This document shows positions 22,100 through 33,151 of a stretch of DNA of 64,000 nucleotides, piece after piece. The DNA is taken from positions 11,817,987 to 11,881,986 of the forward strand of contig CM060696.1 in the NCBI GenBank assembly GCA_030686995.1, in the 5' to 3' direction. The notes beneath the pieces were generated by a model, which saw nothing but the letters and a program-made list of their open reading frames with translations, was not told the origin of the DNA and made no database searches. Within the stretch, counting starts at the first letter, position 1. Every line of letters starts with the position of its first letter. Both the position numbers and the translations under genes were made by a program. This DNA comes from Artemisia argyi (lineage: Eukaryota; Streptophyta; Magnoliopsida; Asterales; Asteraceae).

Positions 22100-25000
22100 T
22101 GATTGAGCCTGAACCGTCAACTTAAATTGACCAAGGAATGGTCAACAAAGTCAAACAGCCTAAGATCAATCTCCGCGGAAGCATAGTGTTTCCCCGGGTC
22201 GTTATGTCCCGACGAGGTGTGAATTGTAAACAAACGGTTATGTGATCGGGTGAATTTGGATGAAAAGGGGTTTATGATTCATTAAACTACGGAATCTACA
22301 ATGAAATAGCTTAAATAAGCTATATAAACAAGATGGGAAAGTTTGAAAACCCAGAAACGTTTAAAACTTAAAAACGCGTACGTTACGTTTAAATAAAACG
22401 TAAACGTACGAAATAAAACGCGAGTTTTAACAAAATAAAATACTTACGGGCATGAAAATTACATTTTTACAATCCTAATAATAAAGGAAACTTTTTAGAA
22501 AATTAAAATTACTTTTTACACTATTTAATTATTTAATATTAAATAAAAACTATTTAATACTTATTATTAATACTTAAATAACTAGAATACAATATAATAC
22601 TATTTAAATACTAAAAAGGTGAAAATAAAATTTCTAAAACTTTAAAATAACTAAAAACTAATTTTAAAACTAAAAATAAGTATTTTTGTCTTTTTGTGAA
22701 ATTTATATTAATTAATTACTAATTAAACTATTTTAAATTAAGAAAAATACTAAATGAACAGTAAAAATTCTAATAAAATTTCTAAAATTACTTTATAACA
22801 TATAAAAGCTATAAAAAATATAAAAACTTGATTTTACTTAATAAAAACTAATTATGCTATTTTAAACTTAATATTAATTAATAATTAATAAAACTAAAAT
22901 TAATTCTAATAAATACCAAATGGTAAAATAAAAATCTGAAAAATTTATTATAAATACTTTAATATATGAGGAATTTAATAAAAATATAAAATAGCTAAGT
23001 ACTTAATAAAAATATAAAATTGAAAATTAAAATTAAATAAAATTAAATAGAAACTATCACTTAAAATTAACTTTGATTTTCTTGATTTTTCTTTTACCAA
23101 TCTATTTTACAACTAAATACAACAAACTTTTGCAAAAACAAACTTTTTATAAACTTAAAATGAGCTGAATATAAGCTGAAATGGTCAACAGTTGACCACA
23201 GTTGACCAAAATGGAAAATAAGCTTAAACTAGCATGTGTGGGACCCACAAGGGTAAAATCTGGTGTAAATAAGCTTATGGAACTTGAATAAGCTGGAAAA
23301 AGCACAAATGGACACTCAGAATAAGCTAATGAGCAGCAATAAGCACTTGAAAACTTGAGATTCAAAGGAAACTGGGACAGAGATTGGGGACTCAAACTAG
23401 GTGGGTCCCAGTGGGATTGAGGTCAACCAATTGGTCAATATCTGGAGCATACCAGGGGGGTTTGAATGGAACAAGTTTGGGTGGTTGTGAACCACCATGG
23501 TGATCAGAAAACCACCACCAAGTGGTGGTGGTGGTGGTGTAACTGCTGAGACAGAGCAGTACACAGCCCTGCAGCTCACTTTGGAGAGCTGTGGGGCCAA
23601 GGAAGAAAATCACAAAAATTAAAGGGTGATGGGAAAATGAAGTTGAGGTAATAGGCTATCACTAGGAACAAGTCTCAAACCATGAAACACCATACACAAT
23701 TCCACAAAATTACTAGAACTTTTGGAAAAATCTGAAAATGCACCATTTGACTTTTTCATAAAAACCACTTATGTTGACTTATGTGAATTTTACTCTGATC
23801 CTAATGACTTAGCATGATGTTACAAGCTATTATGCAACTATATTAAGCTAAACTAACATGGATTATAACTAAATTGATGGTCTACCAATCCTAAATGTTT
23901 GACAGTTACCCTGCTAAGAGATTTAAGTATGAATTTGACTTTTCACCAAAGAGGTACTGAAATTGAGGCTTGAACTAACCTAAACACACCTAATGTGACA
24001 TATCTAGACTGAATTTACACACAAAAATCCTTTGGAAGGCTTTGAACCATCATTTGCCAAACACCCCTTTAGGTAACTGATTTGATGAATTCTATAACAA
24101 TTGGATGAATTAAGCTGTAAAACTTGTTCCTAATTACTAATTATGAATAAAGAAAACTAAATGAGCATAGAAACAAGATCTAAAACCACAACTACCTTAT
24201 TTTCTAGGTTATGCTAATTTTGACAGTGTAAAAGAAAAGCTTGGCAACTATGAGATTTAATTAACAAGCATATATCATTTGAACTTAAATCAATTCCAAT
24301 ACACCAAACAGACACAGAAACCATATAAATCAACACTCATGAGCATTTAAACAGTGATTAGCAAAATTTGGATAGAAAAGCTTACAAAAGGGAGTCCAAC
24401 TGTCCAAGTGATTGACATGAAACAAGAACTCAAATTACAACCTACTGCCTCCCTCAAGGCTGCTAAACCATTCACAATTCAGAACATAACTTGATTCAAA
24501 CCTCCTTCTCCTTCTTCCACAGATTTCTGACTTTATACTATTTATATGGATTTATTGGAATTTTTAATAAACTAAACGCAAGGTAATTTCCAAACCTCAA
24601 ATGCCTCAGAAAACTTGTAATGAGGCCAAAGAAAACTCTAACAACACAGATTAACACCTTTGAATGTAAAATGAGATTTTCACTAGAAATGGCAAAAGCT
24701 GAATTTAACAAAGAACAATTGAAATTAAGGTTAAACAAACTTAAGATTACTTCTGAAAATGTTGATTACAACTTGTTTTAACTAGAAATTACAACTGAGA
24801 GTCAAAATTACAATAATTCGACATTAATTTTAAACTAAAACTATACTACTGCTACACTAGTTATTCATTCTTCACTTTTTCTTTTTCTTTTATAACCCTC
24901 CAGGTCTTCATTATCTTTCCCACCATCATTTTCAGCCATTAGATGAGCTGAGTGATTTCTGGCCGTTTGATTTAAATTAGGCGGGAAAAAGAGTTTAGGC

Positions 25001-25938
25001 AGTTGGGGGTTTGCTTGGAGTGATTTGTGGTCATTAAATGGGTTTTGTGATTTAGTGTGAGGTGGAGGGATAAGGTATGGGATTGGTGAGCTGGAGGAGG
25101 GGGGTTTGGCTTGTTGCAGTGGGTTATCAGAAGTGTGGGGGAGGTGGAAGAAGGTGTGGGTTTGACTTTGGGAGGGGTCAAAGAATAAAAAACGGGGGTG
25201 TTAGTTTTTCTTGGTGGGCTGATGGTGTTGGTGTGGGCTGGAGTGGGCTTAGGGGAGCTGTGGACTGGATCAGGCCATGGGTGGTTGTTTGGTTTTGTTG
25301 GATTAATAAGAAAAAGGGTCCATTTGATTTATAACTAAAAACACAAGGACCATTTTTGTAAATTCTGAAAATCAAGGGCTGCAAATGAAACTTTTCAAAA
25401 TTTATTATGAGGACCAAATTTGCCACATGTGAATATTACCAAGACCAAAATTGCAATTTTCCAAAATAAAACACCCCGGGGACCAAACTTGCCATTTTTG
25501 AAAGTTGAGGGGTGATTTTTGCCAAACTGTGAAAAACTTTTATCCAAGGATCAATATTGAATATTTTTGAATTTCCAAGGACTAAAAATGATTTTTCATC
25601 CAAAAATATCCCACCAGGGACTGAATCTGCCAAAGTTTGAAACTCCAGGGACCAAAAGTGTAAATTTCCAAAACTTTTTCAATTTTTCACCAAAGGACTA
25701 AATATGACAACTTATGATTTCAAAAGGACCTTTGGTGATAATTTTCTATATTTTGAATATCCAGGGACTAGATTTGTAATTTTATGAAAGTTGGGGGACT
25801 GAAACTGCCAATTTTGCATCTAAAACATATAAAACACAATTATGAAATATTTTTAGTATTTTGATGCATTACTGAGTGTTTTTGTATGTTTTGCAGTTCA
25901 GATTAGACTAAAAATGATGAGTGTTTGAGCACTCATCA
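22100..25938 (-). repeat. Tat-like element 3' LTR
   Basis: 3839 bases. The left 1 kb is very AT-rich. From 25345 to 25830 it holds degenerate repeats built on GGACYAAA...TTTGCCAA. About 14 substitutions and three indels separate it from the right LTR, by eye. Several small open frames here are not convincing genes. Confidence 0.9.
25345..25830. repeat. Degenerate GGACCAAA-type direct repeats in LTR
   Basis: Around ten units of 40-60 bases each contain GGACYAAA or GGACTGAA followed by TTGCCA- or TTTCCAAA-like runs. The copy in the other LTR is at about 32092-32600, which also has a 39-base insertion near 32564. Confidence 0.65.
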
Positions 25939-25950
25939 ATCCCCCACACT
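25939..25950 (-). other. Polypurine tract of Tat-like element
   Basis: AGTGTGGGGGAT on the minus strand, directly before the LTR start TGATGAGTGC. Confidence 0.85.
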
Positions 25951-26733
25951 AAACTATTGCTAGTCCCTAGCAATACTGTTTTGAAAACTTGATGGATTTG
26001 AAAAACTCTTTACCGAAAGCCATCACTTCTGGAGTAGCCAGGCGTAAGAACTGTGGCACACCTAATAACCGTGTGATTTTGAGCAAACCACCAGCTGTCA
26101 ACGGATTTGAGTAGTCTTTACCAAAAGCCGTTTGCTTCTGGACTAGCTAGCTCTTGATGGAATAGTCAACATCTTGGTGAGCTGATTACCAATTATGGAT
26201 TTTCCACGGCCTTTACCACAAGCCATAATCTTGCGGGCTAGCCAACTCATTTGTTTTCGGGGAGTTGATGAACCATACAATTTTGGGCAAATTGCCAGCC
26301 GTCAACGGATTTGAGTTGTCTTTACCAAGAGCCGTTTGCTCCTGGACTAGCCAATCCCTTTTGTCGCTTAGACAAGGCGGACTGATTACCACAAAAATTT
26401 TGAAGCACCAGTGAAAAATTTTTAAAATTTTTTTGAAATTTTGGCTAAAACGGGGGTATTATATAGTAAAATGTGATAAAATTCGCTAGAATAGCGAAAT
26501 ACCCCCCCACACTTAGCATGAATATTGTCCTCAATATTCAAAATCCCGGCTATTATGCCGACATTTTGAACGTAAAGGGACAACATTGCAAGCTAAGCGT
26601 GGAAAACACCATTTTGTATTTTCACTCTATTTGTAACCATAGCATGGGGGACTCCCCCACACTTAGGGTGAAAACCCTATAAGCATGCTATTGTTTTTGT
26701 TTACCGAGTCGCTAGCTTGACTCGACCCCGAAT
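25951..26733 (-). repeat. Tat-like element 3' internal region with four-copy repeat
   Basis: No gene. CTTTACCRAAAGCC...CTGGACTAGC recurs at about 26008, 26116, 26211 and 26320, 95-109 bases apart, and GTCAACGGATTTGAGT recurs between them. The remainder is unique non-coding DNA with the stretch CCCCCACACTTAG at about 26505 and 26656, each like a spare polypurine tract on the minus strand. Confidence 0.7.
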
Positions 26734-28527
26734 TCATTTGTCCTTGGGGAAGCATGATGTGGAAGAAGCAATCTCATTCGGACTTTCATTCAAAATGTTT
26801 GGACAAACATTTGAAGCACGTGAAAGTTCCACACCGATGAGATAAGTATCCGGCTCAAGATAATGATACATGAAAATGCCGGGATCAAATATAGTGTCCT
26901 CACTCCCGAAGGAGTGAAGAAGAGAAGAAGTCACCTTATAGGTGAAGAATAGGAAGAAAATCATGATAAAAAGCATGATTTGATCTTCTTCCTCAAGAGG
27001 AGGCTCCGTAGCCTGAGTTTGGATTTCAAAAGGTAAGCTCGTAAACAACCCGGGAGGGTGGGTGGGAATTTGCAAATTCTCATAATAGAGAGCATCTCCC
27101 CCCGGGATATCAAACTGATGAGCGAGTTCACCGGAGAACTCCTCATGAAGAGAATCATTCACAAGATGTGAATCAGGGAACTCATGTTCCGGAATAGACT
27201 CATCACAATCCTCAATCTGAGTACCAAAGAGTGGATTATCAGAAATCGAAGTGAATTCAGATTCGAATTCAAATAGAGGATTGGTGAGAGTAGTATCGAA
27301 TGTTTCGGGAACAAAGTGAATATTATTCTCTGTTGGATTGTCGAGATAAGAAGTGAGTGACGGATCATGATGTAGGAGACTTTCAATTTCTCCCAGATCG
27401 GCTTGGAAATCGAGGAGACCATCATCACTTTCCAATGAAAGTGGATCGATGTGAGCATGTTCATCAGCGAACTCCTCAAGAAGATGATCAGCATCAGTTT
27501 GTGGAACTGATGCCTCAACATACTCGATGTCTCCATAAGATATACAATCATCGCTATAATCTGAGAAAGTCTCAAATTGATCTTTAGGACACTCAATAGG
27601 GGAGGGAATATCACACATATCATCAAAAGTTCCCTGTGACTCTCTTGGGATTGGGACAAGGATCTTAACACTAGACTTTATTAATTCGTCCGATTCCTTA
27701 TCAGGAACAGTGCTAAGATGCTCATCCCCCATGATCAAAGAGTGAGTGGGAACCTCGGGTGTGATAGCAGTTGTTTGAGATGGAATCTCAACTGCTGGGG
27801 TATCAACTGATGAACTTGAAGTTTTATAAAATTCAAGGATGTCAAGTGTATCCTCATCATCACTGTCATCAGGAATAAAACGGAACAAAGAGCTAGACTT
27901 GGCTGCTTTTTCTCTTGCAATGGATTCCCTCACAGATTTTTCATATGCATCTTGGGAATTTATTCTAGCAGCCTGCTCTTCAGCAAGCAATTCTTCCATG
28001 GATTTTTGATGAGTGTGTCTTTGGGCAAAGTCTTGAACTAAACCCTTAAGCTCATCAACGATTTTCATCATATTTTGCATTTCTGGAAGAAGTGCTTGAT
28101 TCATATCGTACTGTGGAGGTTGGTCATAATAAGGTGTGTCAAAATTGTCACAAGGGTATGGATTACTCGTTTGACAATCTGAGCTGAAGTGTGGACCTCC
28201 ACAGTAATCACAACAGTAAAACTGTTGAGGCTGTGAGTCGTATGTGCTAAAGTCTAAATTGTTATCAGGAAACTGCTCATAGACAAGCGTGTTTCCCGAT
28301 TGACAATCAGAACTGTAGTGTGAACCACCACAGTACTCACAACAGTAAAACTGCTGAGTATCATGGTGTGGTAGCTGGTGGAATAAATCAGTCGTGTCAT
28401 GGTAGGAATAGGGATCTGGGTTATAGACAGACCCGTTTCCGGATTCTACCATGCCACAACTGGGGCAATTACCACCATTATGAGGATTACCACACCATTG
28501 GCAAACCAGAAAGTGTGGATGAGACAT
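26734..28527 (-). CDS. Gag-position ORF with three short zinc knuckles and a membrane segment
   Basis: An intact 597-residue frame; I chose the first ATG (28525-28527). N-terminus: three CX2CX3HX4C motifs at about residues 9-21, 63-75 and 106-118 (the latter two as CCEYCGGSHYSSDC and CCDYCGGPHFSSDC). They are one residue shorter than a retroviral CX2CX4HX4C knuckle. Residues about 145-215 look like a coiled coil (MQNMMKIVDELKGLVQDF, then EELLAEEQAARI). The middle is acidic and serine/threonine-rich. A hydrophobic run, MLFIMIFFLFFTY, lies near residues 518-530. I see no standard gag capsid domain and no pol. It is the only ORF of the element and follows the primer site, so a gag-like, RNA-binding role is inferred. 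An env-like role for the hydrophobic part is possible but unproven. Confidence 0.75.
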   Translation of the reverse strand: MSHPHFLVCQWCGNPHNGGNCPSCGMVESGNGSVYNPDPYSYHDTTDLFHQLPHHDTQQFYCCEYCGGSHYSSDCQSGNTLVYEQFPDNNLDFSTYDSQPQQFYCCDYCGGPHFSSDCQTSNPYPCDNFDTPYYDQPPQYDMNQALLPEMQNMMKIVDELKGLVQDFAQRHTHQKSMEELLAEEQAARINSQDAYEKSVRESIAREKAAKSSSLFRFIPDDSDDEDTLDILEFYKTSSSSVDTPAVEIPSQTTAITPEVPTHSLIMGDEHLSTVPDKESDELIKSSVKILVPIPRESQGTFDDMCDIPSPIECPKDQFETFSDYSDDCISYGDIEYVEASVPQTDADHLLEEFADEHAHIDPLSLESDDGLLDFQADLGEIESLLHHDPSLTSYLDNPTENNIHFVPETFDTTLTNPLFEFESEFTSISDNPLFGTQIEDCDESIPEHEFPDSHLVNDSLHEEFSGELAHQFDIPGGDALYYENLQIPTHPPGLFTSLPFEIQTQATEPPLEEEDQIMLFIMIFFLFFTYKVTSSLLHSFGSEDTIFDPGIFMYHYLEPDTYLIGVELSRASNVCPNILNESPNEIASSTSCFPKDK

Positions 28528-28803
28528 AGAAAGAATCAAATGTGTATAGAGGGTGAGGAAATGAGAATCAAAAGGGTAGGAGGGTGAAGAAGGATATTTT
28601 TGGGTTTTTGGAAAGACATTTTGTACAAATAGAAAAGAAAATGTTTTTGTGTTTTTTGTGTTCGTTGAAAACTGAGTTTAAAAAGTTTTCGTGAACGGTT
28701 TTGTTTTGATAATGGGAAAATATGAACAAAGGATGGATAAATGTACAATGGAACGAATTCCAAAGACACTAATCAGAAAAACCGTTTAGATACGCACACA
28801 ACC
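28528..28803 (-). other. Tat-like element leader
   Basis: About 276 bases between primer site and ORF, no gene. Purine/T runs only. Confidence 0.5.
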
Positions 28804-28821
28804 TCCCCGGCAGCGGCGCCA
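28804..28821 (-). other. Primer binding site (tRNA-Asp type)
   Basis: TGGCGCCGCTGCCGGGGA on the minus strand, five bases from the LTR. It closely matches the complement of the tRNA-Asp 3' end used by Athila/Tat elements. Confidence 0.88.
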
Positions 28822-28826
28822 AAAAT

Positions 28827-31800
28827 TGATTGAGCCTGAACCGTCAACTTAAATTGACCAAGGAATGGTCAACAAAGTCAAACAGCCTAAGATCAATCTC
28901 CGCGGAAGTATAGTGTTTCCCCGGGTCGTTATGTCCCGACGAGGTGTGAATTGTAAACAAACGGTTATGTGATCGGGTGAATTTGGATGAAAAGGGGTTT
29001 ATGATTCATTAAACTACGGAATCTACAATGAAATAGCTTAAATAAGCTATATAAACAAGACGGGAAAGTTTGAAAACCCAGAAACGTTTAAAACTTAAAA
29101 ACGCGTACGTTACGTTTAAATAAAACGTAAACGTACGAAATAAAACGCGAGTTTTAACAAAATAAAATACTTACGGGCATGAAAATTACATTTTTACAAT
29201 CCTAATAATAAAGGAAACTTTTTAGAAAATTAAAATTACTTTTTACACTATTTAATTATTTAATATTAAATAAAAACTATTTAATACTTATTATTAATAC
29301 TTAAATAACTAGAATACAATATAATACTATTTAAATACTAAAAAGGTGAAAATAAAATTTCTAAAACTTTAAAATAACTAAAAACTAATTTTAAAACTAA
29401 AAATAAGTATTTTTGTCTTTTTGTGAAATTTATATTAATTAATTACTAATTAATTACTAATTACTAATTAAACTATTTTAAATTAAGAAAAATACTAAAT
29501 GAACAGTAAAAATTCTAATAAAATTTCTAAAATTACTTTATAACATATAAAAGCTATAAAAAATATAAAAACTTGATTTTACTTAATAAAAACTAATTAT
29601 GCTATTTTAAACTTAATATTAATTAATAATTAATAAAACTAAAATTAATTCTAATAAATACCAAATGGTAAAATAAAAATCTGAAAAATTTATTATAAAT
29701 ACTTTAATATATGAGGAATTTAATAAAAATATAAAATAGCTAAGTACTTAATAAAAATATGAAATTGAAAATTAAAATTAAATAAAATTAAATAGAAACT
29801 ATCACTTAAAATTAACTTTGATTTTCTTGATTTTTCTTTTACCAATCTATTTTACAACTAAATACAACAAACTTTTGCAAAAACAAACTTTTTATAAACT
29901 TAAAATGAGCTAAATATAAGCTGAAATGGTCAACAGTTGACCACAGTTGACCAAAATGGAAAATAAGCTTAAACTAGCATGTGTGGGACCCACAAGGGTA
30001 AAATCTGGTGTAAATAAGCTTATGGAACTTGAATAAGCTGGAAAAAGCACAAATGGACACTCAGAATAAGCTAATGAGCAGCAATAAGCACTTGAAAACT
30101 TGAGATTCAAAGGAAACTGGGACAGAGATTGGGGACTCAAACTAGGTGGGTCCCAGTGGGATTGAGGTCAACCAATTGGTCAATATCTGGAGCATACCAG
30201 GGGGGGGTTTGAATGGAACAAGTTTGGGTGGTTGTGAACCACCATGGTGATCAGAAAACCACCACCAAGTGGTGGTGGTGGTGGTGTAACTGCTGAGACA
30301 GAGCAGTACACAGCCCTGCAGCTCACTTTGGAGAGCTGTGGGGCCAAGGAAGAAAATCACAAAAATTAAAGGGTGATGGGAAAATGAAGTTGAGGTAATA
30401 GGCTATCACTAGGAACAAGTCTCAAACCATGAAACACCATACACAATTCCACAAAATTACTAGAACTTTTGGAAAAATCTGAAAATGCACCATTTGACTT
30501 TTTCATAAAAACCACTTATGTTGACTTATGTGAATTTTACTCTGATCCTAATGACTTAGCATGATGTTACAAGCTATTATGCAACTATATTAAACTAAAC
30601 TAACATGGATTATAACTAAATTGATGGTCTACCAATCCTAAATGTTTGACAGTTACCCTGCTAAGAGATTTAAGTATGAATTTGACTTTTCACCAAAGAG
30701 GTACTGAAATTGAGGCTTGAACTAACCTAAACACACCTAATGTGACATATCTAGACTGAATTTACACACAAAAATCCTTTGGAAGGCTTTGAACCATCAT
30801 TTGCCAAACACCCCTTTAGGTAACTGATTTGATGAATTCTATAACAATTGGATGAATTAAGCTGTAAAACTTGTTCATAATTACTAATTATGAATAAAGA
30901 AAACTAAATGAGCATAGAAACAAGATCTAAAACCACAACTACCTTATTTTCTAGGTTATGCTAATTTTGACAGTGTAAAAGAAAAGCTTGGCAACTATGA
31001 GATTTAATTAACAAGCATATATCATTTGAACTTAAATCAATTCCAATACACCAAACAGACACAGAAACCATATAAATCAACACTCATGAGCATTTAAACA
31101 GTGATTAGCAAAATTTGGATAGAAAAGCTTACAAAAGGGAGTCCAACTGTCCAAGTGATTGACATGAAACAAGAACTCAAATTACAACCTACTGCCTCCC
31201 TCAAGGCTGCTAAACCATTCACAATTCAGAACATAACTTGATTCAAACCTCCTTCTCCTTCTTCCACAGATTTCTGACTTTATACTATTTATATGGATTT
31301 ATTGGAATTTTTAATAAACTAAATGCAAGGTAATTTCCAAACCTCAAATGCCTCAGAAAACTTGTAATGAGGCCAAAGAGAACTCTAACAACACAGATTA
31401 ACACCTTTGAATGTAAAATGAGATTTTCACTAGAAATGGCAAAAGCTGAATTTAATAAAGAACAATTGAAATTAAGGTTAAACAAACTTAAGATTACTTC
31501 TGAAAATGTTGATTACAACTTGTTTTAACTAGAAATTACAACTGAGAGTCAAAATTACAATAATTCGACATTAATTTTAAACTAAAACTATACTACTGCT
31601 ACACTAGTTATTCATTCTTCACTTTTTCTTTTTCTTTTATAACCCTCCAGGTCTTCATCATCTTTCCCACCATCATTTTCAGCCATTAGATGAGCTGAGT
31701 GATTTCTGGCCGTTTGATTTAAATTAGGCGGGAAAAAGAGTTTAGGCAGTTGGGGGTTTGCTTGGAGTGATTTGTGGTCATTAAATGGGTTTTGTGATTT

Positions 31801-32724
31801 AGTGTGAGGTGGAGGGATAAGGTATGGGATTGGTGAGCTGGAGGAGGGGGGTTTGGCTTGTTGCAGTGGGTTATCAGAAGTGTGGGGGAGGTGGAAGAAG
31901 GTGTGGGTTTGACTTTGGGAGGGGTCAAAGAATAAAAAATGGGGGTGTTAGTTTTTCTTGGTGGGCTGATGGTGTTGGTGTGGGCTGGAGTGGGCTTAGG
32001 GGAGCTGTGGACTGGATCAGGCCATGGGTGGTTGTTTGGTTTTGTTGGATTAATAAGAAAAAGGGTCCATTTGATTTATAACTAAAAACACAAGGACCAT
32101 TTTTGTAAATTCTGAAAATCAAGGGCTGCAAATGAAACTTTTCAAAATTTATTATGAGGACCAAATTTGCCACATGTGAATATTACCAAGACCAAAATTG
32201 CAATTTTCCAAAATAAAACACCCCGGGGACCAAACTTGCCATTTTTGAAAGTTGAGGGGTGATTTTTGCCAAACTGTGAAAAACTTTTATCCAAGGATCA
32301 ATATTGAATATTTTTGAATTTCCAAGGACTAAAAATAATTTTTCATCCAAAAATATCCCACCAGGGACTGAATCTGCCAAAGTTTGAAACTCCAGGGACC
32401 AAAAGTGTAAATTTCCAAAACTTTTTCAATTTTTCACCAAAGGACTAAATATGACAACTTATGATTTCAAAAGGACCTTTGGTGATAATTTTCTATATTT
32501 TGAATATCCAGGGACTAGATTTGTAATTTTATGAAAGTTGGGGGACTGAAACTGCCAATTTTGCAAACTTTGTGCGTTTTTCTTTTGTTTTTGCTCGTTT
32601 TGCATCTAAAACATATAAAACACAATTATGAAATATTTTTAGTATTTTGATGCATTACTGAGTGTTTTTGTATGTTTTGCAGTTCAGATTAGACCAAAAA
32701 TGATGAGTGTTTGAGCACTCATCA
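28827..32724 (-). repeat. Tat-like element 5' LTR
   Basis: 3898 bases, same ends as the left LTR. It carries a short TAATTACTAATTA duplication near 29449 and 39 extra bases near 32564. Confidence 0.9.
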
Positions 32725-33098
32725 GTAATATGGGTAAATGTAAAAACATGTGGCCCGAACCCGAACTCCTTTTAAACTTCAATATCTCTCGAAAACATCT
32801 CGTAAATAATTAAAATATAGTCGGACTCGTTAAGACGAATCACAAACTTTTGTTAGGTAATCCTAGTGCCAAAGTCAACGTAGTACCAAGTGAGAATTCA
32901 AATATACATCACCGAGCATTAAATCAATAATATATTATGAACATAATTCACGAATTCCATAACGACATTAATTAAAAATATCCATAAAATAGGTCTTACA
33001 AGTTCGTTGTGAAATGAAAATTTCAAATAAAAATTATAAACGAACTTAAATCGTAATGTGGGTTTTTAAAATAGCTCCCTAAACTGCCGGTTGTCACA
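32725..33098 (-). repeat. Gypsy-2 3' LTR, remaining part
   Basis: GTAAT (32725-32729) is the second target copy. The rest joins the left part to complete the LTR, which starts TGTGACAACCGGCAG on the minus strand at 33098. Confidence 0.92.
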
Positions 33099-33113
33099 TC
33101 CTCCCAGTCTCAG
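33099..33113 (-). other. Polypurine tract of Gypsy-2
   Basis: GAGACTGGGAGGA on the minus strand, directly before the LTR start. Confidence 0.8.
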
Positions 33114-33151
33114 AAGGAAACCCGTCCCGGGTTTCACTCGGAAAAATTCAT

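Larger units (their letters stand above)
22100..32724 (-). mobile_element. Tat/Athila-like non-autonomous gypsy element
   Basis: It has GTAAT on both sides (22095-22099 and 32725-32729) and LTRs of 3839 and 3898 bases starting TGATTGAGCC and ending GAGCACTCATCA on the plus strand. The primer site matches tRNA-Asp, typical of Athila/Tat, and sits beside the right LTR, so the element reads on the minus strand. The polypurine tract AGTGTGGGGGAT is also typical of that group. Internal DNA is 2.9 kb with one ORF and no protease, RT, RNase H or integrase, so it depends on a helper element. Confidence 0.9.

Noticed and set aside
24972..25426. Several overlapping open frames on both strands in the Tat-like LTR (also 31719-32173)
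   Set aside because: They lie in a non-coding LTR, overlap each other on opposite strands and show no domain. Their repetition merely reflects the two LTR copies.
25345..25830. Satellite DNA
   Set aside because: Units are too degenerate and confined to the LTR of one element.
27159..27671. Second frame of 170 codons within the Tat-like ORF
   Set aside because: Shadow of the 597-codon frame on the same strand; Leu/Ser-rich without a domain.
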